DNA of 64,000 nt from Deltaproteobacteria bacterium (GTDB lineage Bacteria > Desulfobacterota > Desulfobulbia > Desulfobulbales > JAJRZW01), in assembly GCA_024275015.1 (NCBI GenBank), contig JAJRZW010000022.1:1-64000 (forward strand), read 5' to 3'. The notes beneath the pieces are model-generated. The model did no database searches. It was not told where the DNA came from and saw nothing but the letters and a program-made list of their open reading frames with translations. This document shows, piece by piece, positions 50,118-59,398 of this stretch. A program made the translations under genes and the position numbers. Numbering within the stretch: the first letter of the stretch is position 1; each line of letters starts with the position of its first letter.

Positions 50118-51899
50118 GTGTCTTCCATTCGTATCCTGTCGGAAAACCTTGCCAACCAGATTGCCGCCGGAGAGGTGGTGGAACGTCCGGCCTCGGTGGT
50201 CAAGGAATTGCTTGAGAATTCGGCCGATTCCGGCGCCGGCGCGGTCACGGTCCAGGTTGGCGGTTCCGGCACTGACCTGCGGGTGATCGACAACGGCGCC
50301 GGCATGGACGCCGATGATCTTCTCCTCTGTCTTGAACGTCACGCCACCAGCAAATTAGCCGACGAGGGTGATCTTCTTCGGGTCCGGACCATGGGGTTCA
50401 GGGGCGAGGCCCTGCCCAGCATTGCCTCGGTTTCACGGATGACCATGGTCTCAAGACCGGCCGGGGCGGTGCTTGGTAACCGGGTCGAGGTTCGTTTCGG
50501 GCGGGTGGTTCGGGTCGGAGAGGCCGGGTCGGCCCTGGGGACCACGGTTGAGGTCAACGACCTCTTCGGCAATGTTCCGGCCCGGAAAAAATTTCTCCGC
50601 AGTCGCCGTACCGAGCTTGCCCATGTCGAGACAGCTGTGCGTAATTTCTCCCTTGCCTGGCCGCAAATCGCGGTGATCTATCAAAATGACGGTCGTGAGC
50701 GGCTGCGTCTGGCACCGGCCTCGCCTATTGATCGTTTCCGCCATCTGTTCAAGCCCGGCCATATTACGCCATTTGACCTTGACGAGGACATCGACAGCGG
50801 CGGGGTGCGGGTCAGCGGTGGTCTTATGCCGCCGGAGGAGTGTGACGCCTCCGCCCGTCTGGTTCTCCTTGTCAACCAGCGGCCGGTGCGTGACCGGGTT
50901 TTTTTTCATGCCGTGGCCGAGGGGACGCGGGGGTTTATTCCCGCCGGGGGGAGGCCCGGCGGCATTGTCATGCTTGATTTGCCTCCGGCTGAGGTCGACG
51001 TCAACGTCCACCCGGCCAAACTGGAGGTACGGTTCAAGGCCCCGGCGCGGATTATGTCGCTTGTGACCCGGGCGGTGGCGGCAGGGATCGCGGCGATGCA
51101 GGAATCCATTCGTCCGGTCCTTGGTGCTGCGGTGGCGGTCACCCAATCTCCACCGGAGGACGACATCGCGGCAGCGGCGGCCGTTTCCGCTGTTTTTTCT
51201 ATTGATAATGATCATATTGCTTCGCCGTCTACGGATTGTGATAAAATGTTCCGCAGGCGTTATTCGCTGCCGACGACGACGACCCCGGAGTTTGCCGAGT
51301 CCGGGGATGCCGGGGCTGATCCCGCTCCCGGCGACGGTTTCGCGATAATCGGTCAGATGTTTGACACCTATATCATTGGGGAAAGCGGGGACGAACTGCT
51401 GATTATTGATCAGCACGCGGCCCAGGAACGGATGCGTTTTGAGGTCCTGAAGGCACAGTACACCGGCGGCGCCGTTGTCGCCCAGAAGCTGATGTTCCCG
51501 GAACGGGTGGAATTGTCCGCATCCGAGGTGGAGACGGTTGAGGACAATTATGATCAGCTTGCCCGTTTTGGCCTTGAGCTTGAACCATTCGGCGGCGCCA
51601 CTTTTATCGTCAAGGCGGTTCCGGCCCTGTTGTCCGGGGAGACTGCGGCAACGGTGGTTCGCGATGTCCTCGCCCGTATGCCCGGCGTTGACGGGGGGAC
51701 GGAGCTTGTTGATTCCATTCTTGCTTCCATGGCCTGCCGGTCGTCGATCATGGCCGGTCGGCGTCTCGCGGTGGCGGAGATGGCGGACCTGGTGGAAGAC
51801 ATGCGCCGGTCCGGGGTGTTTTCCCATTGTCCCCACGGGCGTCCGGTGCTCAGGAGATTTACTCGAAGCGAGATCAAGGGATGGTTCAAAAGGACCTGA
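50118..51899 (+). CDS. mutL: DNA mismatch repair protein MutL (GTG start preferred)
   Basis: ILSENLANQIAAGEVVERPASVVKELLENSADSGA, GFRGEALPSIASVSRM; QHAAQERMRFE. Confidence 0.95.
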   Translation: MSSIRILSENLANQIAAGEVVERPASVVKELLENSADSGAGAVTVQVGGSGTDLRVIDNGAGMDADDLLLCLERHATSKLADEGDLLRVRTMGFRGEALPSIASVSRMTMVSRPAGAVLGNRVEVRFGRVVRVGEAGSALGTTVEVNDLFGNVPARKKFLRSRRTELAHVETAVRNFSLAWPQIAVIYQNDGRERLRLAPASPIDRFRHLFKPGHITPFDLDEDIDSGGVRVSGGLMPPEECDASARLVLLVNQRPVRDRVFFHAVAEGTRGFIPAGGRPGGIVMLDLPPAEVDVNVHPAKLEVRFKAPARIMSLVTRAVAAGIAAMQESIRPVLGAAVAVTQSPPEDDIAAAAAVSAVFSIDNDHIASPSTDCDKMFRRRYSLPTTTTPEFAESGDAGADPAPGDGFAIIGQMFDTYIIGESGDELLIIDQHAAQERMRFEVLKAQYTGGAVVAQKLMFPERVELSASEVETVEDNYDQLARFGLELEPFGGATFIVKAVPALLSGETAATVVRDVLARMPGVDGGTELVDSILASMACRSSIMAGRRLAVAEMADLVEDMRRSGVFSHCPHGRPVLRRFTRSEIKGWFKRT

Positions 51900-51916
51900 G
51901 AGGATGGATGACGCCT

Positions 51917-51943
51917 GCGCGGGGAGTTGTTACGACTTCATCA
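51917..51943. repeat. Family B terminal fragment B7 inside the annotated ORF 51538..54156
   Basis: GCGCGGGGAGTTGTTACGACTTCATC, matching the right end of B8 at 57722. Confidence 0.7.
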
Positions 51944-51972
51944 TCAATGATCCGGCAAACGCGGAGGTGCAA

Positions 51973-54156
51973 GTGAGCGATAGCGACACTGACGGTCTTT
52001 ACATTCAGCTCTTCAGCATTCATGGCCTGATCCGCGGCGATGCCCCGGAACTTGGCCGCGATGCCGATACCGGCGGTCAGGTCAAGTATGTCCTTGAGTT
52101 GGCCCGGTCCCTGGCCTGCCGGGATGATGTCGTCCGGGTTGATCTCGTTACCCGGCTGATCAAGGATCGGGCCGTGTCCCCGGTTTACGCGGAAGAGATC
52201 GAACCTCTGAGTGACAAGGCCCGGATCGTCAGGATACAATGTGGTGGTCGTAAATACCTGCGCAAGGAGCTCCTCTGGCCCCACCTGGACGAATTTGTCG
52301 ACAAGACCCTCAGGTTTATCAAGCAGCAGGGGCGGGTGCCGGACATCTTTCACGGGCATTATGCCGATGCCGGTTATGTCGCCCGGGAGCTGGCAACCAT
52401 CTTCGGGATTCCCTTTATCTTTACCGGTCACTCCATGGGCCGGCACAAGAAGGATAAACTCACCGTTGAAGGCATGAGCGCCGATGATATCAATCGCCGT
52501 TACCATATCGACCGGCGGATCAGGGCCGAGGAACGGGTGATAAAGGACGCCGAGGCGATCATTACCAGCACCAGTCACGAGATTAACAAGCAGTACGGCC
52601 TGTATGATAATTTTGCCGTCGGTACCTTCCACGTTATCCCCCCGGGGATAGATTCGGTGACCTTCTATCCCTATTATAACGCCCAGCTGGATTATGACGC
52701 CGAGGACGAGATCGTAAAGCAGGCCCGGGTACTTCTGTTGCGGGAACTTTCCCGTTTCTGGGTCGCGCCGGAAAAGCCGTTTATTCTCGCCCTCTGCCGT
52801 CCGGACCAGCGTAAGAATATTTCCGGTCTCATCCGCGCCTATGGCAAGGACCCGGAATTAAAGGCGATTGCCAACCTTGCCATATTTGCCGGTATTCGTA
52901 AGGATATCAGTATGATGGAGGACAATGAACGCCAGGTCCTGACCGAGATGCTCTTGTTGATGGACCGTTATGATCTTTACGGACGCCTCGCTATTCCCAA
53001 GAAACATGATTTCACCACCGAGGTTCCGGAACTTTACCGTCTCTGCGCCGATAAGCGCGGGGTTTTTGTCAATCCCGCCCTGGTTGAGCCCTTTGGTCTG
53101 ACGATTATCGAGGCCTCTTCCTGCGGCCTGCCGATTATAGCCACCCGGGAGGGGGGGCCGGAGGATATCGTTAAAAACTGTGATAACGGTATCCTGGTCG
53201 ATCCCACCGAGGACAGTGATATCGCTACTGCCTGTCGCCGGATTCTGGTTGATCCGGAGCTGTGGGAACGCTATTCACGTAACGGCATCAACGGGGTGCG
53301 GGAACATTATTCATGGCCTTCCCATTGCCGGAAAACCATGGTGGTGATCAAGCGGGTCTGTGCGCGGGTCATGGAAGGGACCAGCGCCGGGGTCGGCCGG
53401 GAGGTGGTTTCGGTCGGTCACCGCCTCACCCGGGTCGGACGGCTGCTGATAACCGACGTTGACAATACCCTGGTCGGGGATGAGACTTCTCTCGTTCGCC
53501 TTCTTGCGATCCTTAAGGAACACGAGCATGATATTGCCTGGGGGGTGGCCACCGGCCGCAATCTTAACCGCACCCTCGGGGCCCTGGCTGAATACGGGGT
53601 GCCGATGCCGGATTTTATAATCGCCGCCGTGGGTACCGAGATATTCTACGGCCCGGATCTGATCTGCGACAACGGCTGGCAAAGGCATATCGGTTACCAG
53701 TGGAAACCCGGGGATGTTAGCGATATCCTCAGCGGCCTCTCCTTTCTCTATCCCCAGGACGATGAGGACCAGAGTCCGTTCAAGATCAGCTATCTGATGG
53801 AAGACGACCCTGCGCTCCTGGCCCGGGTCCATCACCTGCTTCAGGAAAGCAACATCCGCTATAACCTTGAGTTTTCAAACGGCCAGTTTCTTGATATCCT
53901 GCCCTACCGGGCCTCAAAGGGCAAGGCGGTGCGATACCTGAGCTATAAATGGGATACCCCCCTGAAGCGGATCATGGTCTGTGGCGATTCCGGCAACGAC
54001 GCCGAAATGCTCCGCGGTGACACCTGCGGCCTGGTGGTGGGTAATTATTCCCATGAGCTTGAAGATATGAGAGGATTAAAGCGGATGCGTTTCAGCCGGG
54101 AAGAATACGCCGCCGGGATAATCGACGGGCTTAATTATTACAAGTGGGTGCATTGA
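51973..54156 (+). CDS. Sucrose-phosphate synthase fused to sucrose-phosphate phosphatase-like HAD domain (start reassigned to GTG)
   Basis: LFSIHGLIRGDAPELGRDADTGGQVKYVLELARSL, HGHYADAGYVA, VEPFGLTIIEAS; C-terminal LLITDVDNTLVGD...MVCGDSGNDAEML; GGAGGTG just upstream of the GTG. Confidence 0.9.
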   Translation: MSDSDTDGLYIQLFSIHGLIRGDAPELGRDADTGGQVKYVLELARSLACRDDVVRVDLVTRLIKDRAVSPVYAEEIEPLSDKARIVRIQCGGRKYLRKELLWPHLDEFVDKTLRFIKQQGRVPDIFHGHYADAGYVARELATIFGIPFIFTGHSMGRHKKDKLTVEGMSADDINRRYHIDRRIRAEERVIKDAEAIITSTSHEINKQYGLYDNFAVGTFHVIPPGIDSVTFYPYYNAQLDYDAEDEIVKQARVLLLRELSRFWVAPEKPFILALCRPDQRKNISGLIRAYGKDPELKAIANLAIFAGIRKDISMMEDNERQVLTEMLLLMDRYDLYGRLAIPKKHDFTTEVPELYRLCADKRGVFVNPALVEPFGLTIIEASSCGLPIIATREGGPEDIVKNCDNGILVDPTEDSDIATACRRILVDPELWERYSRNGINGVREHYSWPSHCRKTMVVIKRVCARVMEGTSAGVGREVVSVGHRLTRVGRLLITDVDNTLVGDETSLVRLLAILKEHEHDIAWGVATGRNLNRTLGALAEYGVPMPDFIIAAVGTEIFYGPDLICDNGWQRHIGYQWKPGDVSDILSGLSFLYPQDDEDQSPFKISYLMEDDPALLARVHHLLQESNIRYNLEFSNGQFLDILPYRASKGKAVRYLSYKWDTPLKRIMVCGDSGNDAEMLRGDTCGLVVGNYSHELEDMRGLKRMRFSREEYAAGIIDGLNYYKWVH

Positions 54157-54243
54157 AACCCCGAATTTTATCTCAAGTTTATCCGCGGGATTTTCGTCGG
54201 CCGACCGCCTGACCATTAAACCTGAACCTCAATAAGACCCGTA

Positions 54244-56658
54244 ATGTCCAAAAGTCTTAAAAGTTTTATCGACGAGCCTGAGATTCCCGGGATAAAGAAA
54301 TTTTTTTTCTCCCTGACCCGGGAAGAAGAGAAAATCCTCCTCAGGAACCGGATACTGCAGCTCTTCGGTCAGTTTATCGAGTCCGAGGGCGTCAGCGGAA
54401 GGCTGTCAAGCTCATGGCGTTTTATCCGTAAGGTCCAGGAGATTATCCGTGAGGGCGAACGGTTGATCATGGTCTTCCGCCACCGCCGGGCCAGTTGTCG
54501 GATCTACGCCTTGAACGGCAAGGATGACGGCCTCGAACAACTGGCGGTAAGGGACTTTCTCTATATCAAAACCGCGCTTCTCCGTCCCGACATTCCCCCG
54601 GGCCATCGTACCCTTGAGGTCAATCTCGCTCCCTTTTACGATTATGGCCCCAATCTCCGTGATCCCCATACCATCGGTCATGGGATCAAGCATCTTAACC
54701 GTTACATGTCCGCCAACCTTTCAAATCAGCCGGAACGATGGACCCGGGCCCTGTATGAATTTCTGAAACTTCATCACCTTCACGGGGTTCAGCTCCTCCT
54801 TGACGGCAATATGATTCGTTCCACCGCCGGGCTTGAGAACGCCATTGAAGACGGGATCGACTATCTCGAGCGCGCCGCTGATGACGATGACCCCCTTGAT
54901 GTCGTCCGGGCCCGGCTTAAGGCCTTCGGCTTTCTCGACGGCTGGGGCGACAGCCGTGAGCGGATCATGGAGACCTTTCATCTCCTCCAGGACACCCTGG
55001 AACAGCCAAGTGAAGAGGCCCTGGAGGAATTTCTCTCCCGGATTCCCATGGTCTCCAAGGTGGTCATGGTTTCGGTCCATGGCTGGTTCGGCCAGGAGAA
55101 CGTCCTCGGTCGTCCCGACACCGGCGGTCAGGTGGTTTACGTTTTAAATCAGGCCCGGGCCCTGGAACGTTACCTTGAGGAAGACCTCCGCCGGTCCGGG
55201 CTGGGTATTTCCACCAAGATCATCATCGTTACCCGCCTTATTCCTGAGAACGAAGGCACTTGTTCGGACCAGCGTCTTGAGAAGGTGCGGGGGAGTAAAA
55301 ACGTCTGGATTCTCCGGGTGCCCTTTGTTGACGGTCACGGTCGGGTGTTGCCCCAATGGATCAGCCGTTTCTCGGTCTGGCCCTACCTCGAAGAGTTCGC
55401 GGTGGCGGCGGAAAAGGAGATCAGGGCCGAACTCTCCGGCCGTCCCGACCTGATCATCGGTAATTATACTGACGGCAATCTTGTTGCCACCCAGTTGTCG
55501 CGGATGATGGGGGTGATCCAGTGCAACATCGCCCATGCCCTGGAGAAGTCGAAATATCTTTTCAGCGACCTTTACTGGCAGGACTTTGAGGAGGAATACC
55601 ATTTCTCCATGCAGTTCATGGCCGATCTGATAGCCATGAACCAGGCCAATTTTATCATTACTTCCACCAGTCAGGAGATCATCGGCTCCGATCATGCCAT
55701 CGGTCAGTATGAGTCATATCAGTTTTTTACCATGCCGGGGCTTATGCAGGTGATAAGCGGCATAAATCTTTTTCATCCCCGTTTTAACGTCATCCCCCCC
55801 GGGGTCAATAACGAGGTCTTCTTTCCCTTTACCGAGAGCGAACGCCGGCTGCCGAAAAGTCATCAGGAGGAACTGGCGCGGGAGCTGTTTGAGACCTGCG
55901 GTCCCGACAGTCTCGGCGAGCTAAAAAACCCCGATCTGCCGCCGATCTTCACCATCGCCCGCCTCGACCGGATCAAAAACCTCACCGGCCTGGTCGAGGC
56001 CTACGGCAAAAGCGAACGCCTTCGCGGGTTGGCCAATATCATTCTGGTGGCAAGTGTTATCGACCCCTCGCGGTCAAAAGACGCCGAGGAAAAGGCGGAG
56101 ATCAACCGGATGCACGAATTGATCAACACCTATGACCTCGGGGGGCATATCCGCTGGATCGGCCGGATCTTAGGTAACGAAGAGGCGGGCGAGGCATACC
56201 GGATCATGGCCGACCGCTGCGGGATGTTCGTGCAGCCGGCGTTGTTCGAGGCTTTCGGCCTGACCATTCTCGAGGCCATGCACTCGGGCCTGCCGGTGCT
56301 GGCGACCCAGTTCGGCGGTCCTCATGAGATCATTGAGCACGGGGTGTCCGGCTTTCTTATCAACCCCACCGACCATGAGACCATGGTGGCGAGGATCGCG
56401 GAATTCCTTGAGAACTGCACCGCCGCCCCGGAGTATTGGCAGGGTTTCTCCGAACGGGGACTGGCGCGGGCGAGAAAACGTTTCACCTGGGACCTCCATT
56501 GTCGTGACCTGACCCGGTTGACCAAAGTCTACGGTTTCTGGCGCTACTCCATCTCCCATGATGCCAAGAGTCGCCTGAGCCAGTATTGCCACCTGCTGTA
56601 CCAGCTTTTTTTCCAGACCCGGGCCGAGAAAATTAAGATCGGCGGGGGGGGATCATGA
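54244..56658 (+). CDS. Sucrose synthase
   Basis: 804 aa; VSVHGWFGQENVLGRPDTGGQVVYVLNQARALE, GNYTDGNLVATQLS, CNIAHALEKSKYLFSDLYW, FEAFGLTILEAMHSGLP. Confidence 0.93.
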   Translation: MSKSLKSFIDEPEIPGIKKFFFSLTREEEKILLRNRILQLFGQFIESEGVSGRLSSSWRFIRKVQEIIREGERLIMVFRHRRASCRIYALNGKDDGLEQLAVRDFLYIKTALLRPDIPPGHRTLEVNLAPFYDYGPNLRDPHTIGHGIKHLNRYMSANLSNQPERWTRALYEFLKLHHLHGVQLLLDGNMIRSTAGLENAIEDGIDYLERAADDDDPLDVVRARLKAFGFLDGWGDSRERIMETFHLLQDTLEQPSEEALEEFLSRIPMVSKVVMVSVHGWFGQENVLGRPDTGGQVVYVLNQARALERYLEEDLRRSGLGISTKIIIVTRLIPENEGTCSDQRLEKVRGSKNVWILRVPFVDGHGRVLPQWISRFSVWPYLEEFAVAAEKEIRAELSGRPDLIIGNYTDGNLVATQLSRMMGVIQCNIAHALEKSKYLFSDLYWQDFEEEYHFSMQFMADLIAMNQANFIITSTSQEIIGSDHAIGQYESYQFFTMPGLMQVISGINLFHPRFNVIPPGVNNEVFFPFTESERRLPKSHQEELARELFETCGPDSLGELKNPDLPPIFTIARLDRIKNLTGLVEAYGKSERLRGLANIILVASVIDPSRSKDAEEKAEINRMHELINTYDLGGHIRWIGRILGNEEAGEAYRIMADRCGMFVQPALFEAFGLTILEAMHSGLPVLATQFGGPHEIIEHGVSGFLINPTDHETMVARIAEFLENCTAAPEYWQGFSERGLARARKRFTWDLHCRDLTRLTKVYGFWRYSISHDAKSRLSQYCHLLYQLFFQTRAEKIKIGGGGS

Positions 56659-57491
56659 TCGTATGTGCCGGCGAGGTGGTATGGGATGAGTTTCCCCGGG
56701 GTCGTATCCTTGGCGGGGCTCCGGTGAATGTCGCCTTTCATCTTGCCGTCCTGGGGTTGCCGGTGGCGGTGATTACCGCGGTGGGCGCCGACGGGCTGGG
56801 GCGGGAAACCCGGGAAAGAATCGCGGCCCTGGGGCTGCCGCTGGCCGGGGTCCAGGAAAATCGGCTTCCCACCGGCAGGGTGCGGATCACCTTTGGCGAG
56901 AATGGCGAACCAGATTTTGATATCGTTGCCCCGGCCGCCTGGGACGAAATCGATTCGGCTCCGGCGATGGCGGTGGCCGGGGATAATTTCAATCTTGTTT
57001 TCGGCACTCTGGGGCAGCGGGCGTCCGTAAGCCGCGGGACGATCCGGGAACTCGCGGTCGCGGCCGGGGTCTGTTTTTACGATGTCAATCTCCGGCCGCC
57101 GTTCACCACCTTTGATCTGGTGCGGGATTCTCTGGCCCTGGCTGATATCGTCAAGCTCAATCGTGGGGAATTGCTTGACCTCGGGGCCGAACTTGATCTC
57201 GGCCGCCGGGAAGAAGGTATTGCGTCCTCACTGATCAACCGGTATAAATTGGTGGCCCTGATTGTAACCTGCGATAAGGACGGGGCCTGGCTTGCGGTGG
57301 GGGAAAAGATCTTCCGCGTCCCCGGCAAAGAGGTAAAATCGGTCGATCCGGTCGGTGCCGGCGACGCCTTTTTTGCCGCCTTTATCGAGGGATATGTCAA
57401 TGGTCGTGACTGGCAGGACTGCCTTGATATGGCCAATGACCGCGGGGCCATGGTGGCCGCCCTTCCCGGTGCGACTCCGGTGCTTGAGTGA
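56655..57491 (+). CDS. PfkB-family carbohydrate kinase, likely fructokinase
   Basis: LGGAPVNVAFHLAVLG, VDPVGAGDAFFAAFIEGYV; overlaps sucrose synthase stop. Confidence 0.9.
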   Translation: MIVCAGEVVWDEFPRGRILGGAPVNVAFHLAVLGLPVAVITAVGADGLGRETRERIAALGLPLAGVQENRLPTGRVRITFGENGEPDFDIVAPAAWDEIDSAPAMAVAGDNFNLVFGTLGQRASVSRGTIRELAVAAGVCFYDVNLRPPFTTFDLVRDSLALADIVKLNRGELLDLGAELDLGRREEGIASSLINRYKLVALIVTCDKDGAWLAVGEKIFRVPGKEVKSVDPVGAGDAFFAAFIEGYVNGRDWQDCLDMANDRGAMVAALPGATPVLE

Positions 57492-57534
57492 CAAGAAGTG
57501 GCAGGGTCTCCGGTTGTGCCGGATACACAAGAAT

Positions 57535-57722
57535 GACGGTCTCGTAACAGTTCCCGCGGAGGCGTCTTCGGCGATTTTCGGAAAAAGCACCGGGTGGGGG
57601 GATGCGTTAAAAAATCCCGCATGTTTGAGGGCATAGCCCGAGTTCGGGATTTTAGCAGCCCGCCGCCCGGTGCCCGAAAATCGTCGTTTTCAGCCGGAGC
57701 GGGGAATTGTTACGACTTCATC
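57535..57722. mobile_element. Family B element, copy B8 (188 bp)
   Basis: GACGGTCTCGTAACAGTTCCCGCGGAGGCGTCTTCGGCGATTTTCGGAAAAAG...GGAGCGGGGAATTGTTACGACTTCATC. Confidence 0.85.
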
Positions 57723-57838
57723 AAGAATAAAAAGACAAAAGAGAATGGTAAGTATACTTGGACGCGGTCGGCTTGAACCGCCGTATCCGTATCCTTGCCC
57801 CCGGATTATCGCCGTCAACCTTCAGCCCCCTGAAAAAA

Positions 57839-58717
57839 ATGCTTATCACCCAGACCGATTTTCCCGAACTTAAACTCCTCAACCGTGGCAAGGTTCGTGA
57901 CCTTTACGAGGTCGAAGACATGCTCCTCATGGTCACAACCGACCGTATCAGTGCCTTTGACGTGGTCATGGCCGACCCCGTGCCCGGTAAGGGCAAGGTC
58001 CTTACCGCCCTTTCCCTGTTCTGGTTTGATTTTTTACAGGACATTGTCAAAAACCACCTGATAAGCGCCGATGTCGCGGAATATCCCGCCGTCTGCGCCC
58101 CTTACGCCGAAGAACTCAGGGGCCGGAGCATGCTGGTGAAAAAGGCTGACCCCCTGCCGGTGGAGTGTATTGTCCGCGGTTATATCTCCGGCTCTTTCTG
58201 GAAGGCTTACCAGAAGTCGACAACCGTCTGCGGCTTTGACCTGCCGCCGGGGATGCGGGAGTCGGAACCATTCCCCGAGGTTCTTTTTACCCCCTCGACC
58301 AAGGCCGAATCAGGTCTGCATGATGAGAATATATCCTATGCCCGGATGGAGGAGATTCTCGGGGGTGATGTCGCCGTCCGGGTGCGGGAGATATGCATAA
58401 ATATCTATGAGAAGGCGGCCTCCTATGCCCGCGGGCGCGGGATCATCATTGCCGATACCAAGTTTGAGCTTGGTTTTCATGACAACGAGCTGATTCTGAT
58501 CGACGAGGTCATGACCCCGGATTCCTCCCGCTTCTGGCCGGTGGATCAATACGCCCCCGGCGGGGCGCAGCCGAGTTTTGATAAACAATTCCTCCGCGAC
58601 TACCTGAGTTCACTCGAATGGGACAAGAACCCGCCGCCGCCGCCGCTGCCGGCGGAGATCCTTGAAAAAACCGGGGCCAGGTACCGGGAAGCGGTACAGC
58701 AACTGACCGGGAGATGA
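57839..58717 (+). CDS. purC: Phosphoribosylaminoimidazole-succinocarboxamide synthase
   Basis: [54 protein letters not shown]. Confidence 0.96.
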   Translation: MLITQTDFPELKLLNRGKVRDLYEVEDMLLMVTTDRISAFDVVMADPVPGKGKVLTALSLFWFDFLQDIVKNHLISADVAEYPAVCAPYAEELRGRSMLVKKADPLPVECIVRGYISGSFWKAYQKSTTVCGFDLPPGMRESEPFPEVLFTPSTKAESGLHDENISYARMEEILGGDVAVRVREICINIYEKAASYARGRGIIIADTKFELGFHDNELILIDEVMTPDSSRFWPVDQYAPGGAQPSFDKQFLRDYLSSLEWDKNPPPPPLPAEILEKTGARYREAVQQLTGR

Positions 58718-58720
58718 ACC

Positions 58721-59341
58721 ATGGCCGATTTCGAGGCGTTGCGACCGGAAGAGCTGCGGGTAATCGGGGCCCTGATGGAAAAGGAGGTGACAACTCCCGA
58801 TTATTATCCCCTGTCGTTGAACAGCCTTGTGGCCGCCTGTAATCAGAAGTCAAGCCGTGATCCGGTGGTGGCCTACAGTGAAGAACTGGTGGTGGATACC
58901 CTGCGGGGACTCAAATCCAAGCAGCTTGTGGTCCAGAGTGACGCCTCCAGGGTCCCCCGTTACGGTGAGAATTTTGTCGGTAAATTCGGCCTTATTCCCT
59001 CGGAGGCCGCTATCCTCTGTCTCCTGATCCTGCGCGGCCCCCAGACCGTTGGAGAGCTGAAATCCCGCGCCGCGCGGATGTATGAATTTCCGGATCTTTC
59101 CGCGGTGCGGGAATCATTTGCGACCCTGATTGACATGGGACTGGTAGCAAAACTCCCGCGTCAGCCGGGGCGCAAGGAGTCACGCTACGCCCATCTTTTA
59201 GCCGGTGATTGTCACGAAGAGCCATCCGTCCCGGGGTGCCCGGAGGAGACGGGGTCATCAGTGGACGCGCTGGCGGAATTACGCTCCAGAATCGACGCCC
59301 TTGAACAGGAGTTCCATGAGTTCAAACGCCAGTTTGAGTGA
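58721..59341 (+). CDS. YceH-family (DUF480) protein
   Basis: LRPEELRVIGALMEKEVTTPDYYPLSLNSLVAACNQKSSRDPV; LRGPQTVGELKSRA. Confidence 0.92.
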   Translation: MADFEALRPEELRVIGALMEKEVTTPDYYPLSLNSLVAACNQKSSRDPVVAYSEELVVDTLRGLKSKQLVVQSDASRVPRYGENFVGKFGLIPSEAAILCLLILRGPQTVGELKSRAARMYEFPDLSAVRESFATLIDMGLVAKLPRQPGRKESRYAHLLAGDCHEEPSVPGCPEETGSSVDALAELRSRIDALEQEFHEFKRQFE

Positions 59342-59398
59342 CGCTCTTCCGTCCCGATTTCCGCTTTTTCTTGACTTGCCTCCGGCCTTTATAAGAAC

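Noticed and set aside
50451-51836. 461-aa minus-strand ORF opposite mutL
   Set aside because: Antisense to a clearly conserved gene; composition typical of a shadow ORF.
51538-51903. N-terminal 122 aa of ORF 51538..54156
   Set aside because: Out-of-frame translation of mutL; real SPS start is downstream.
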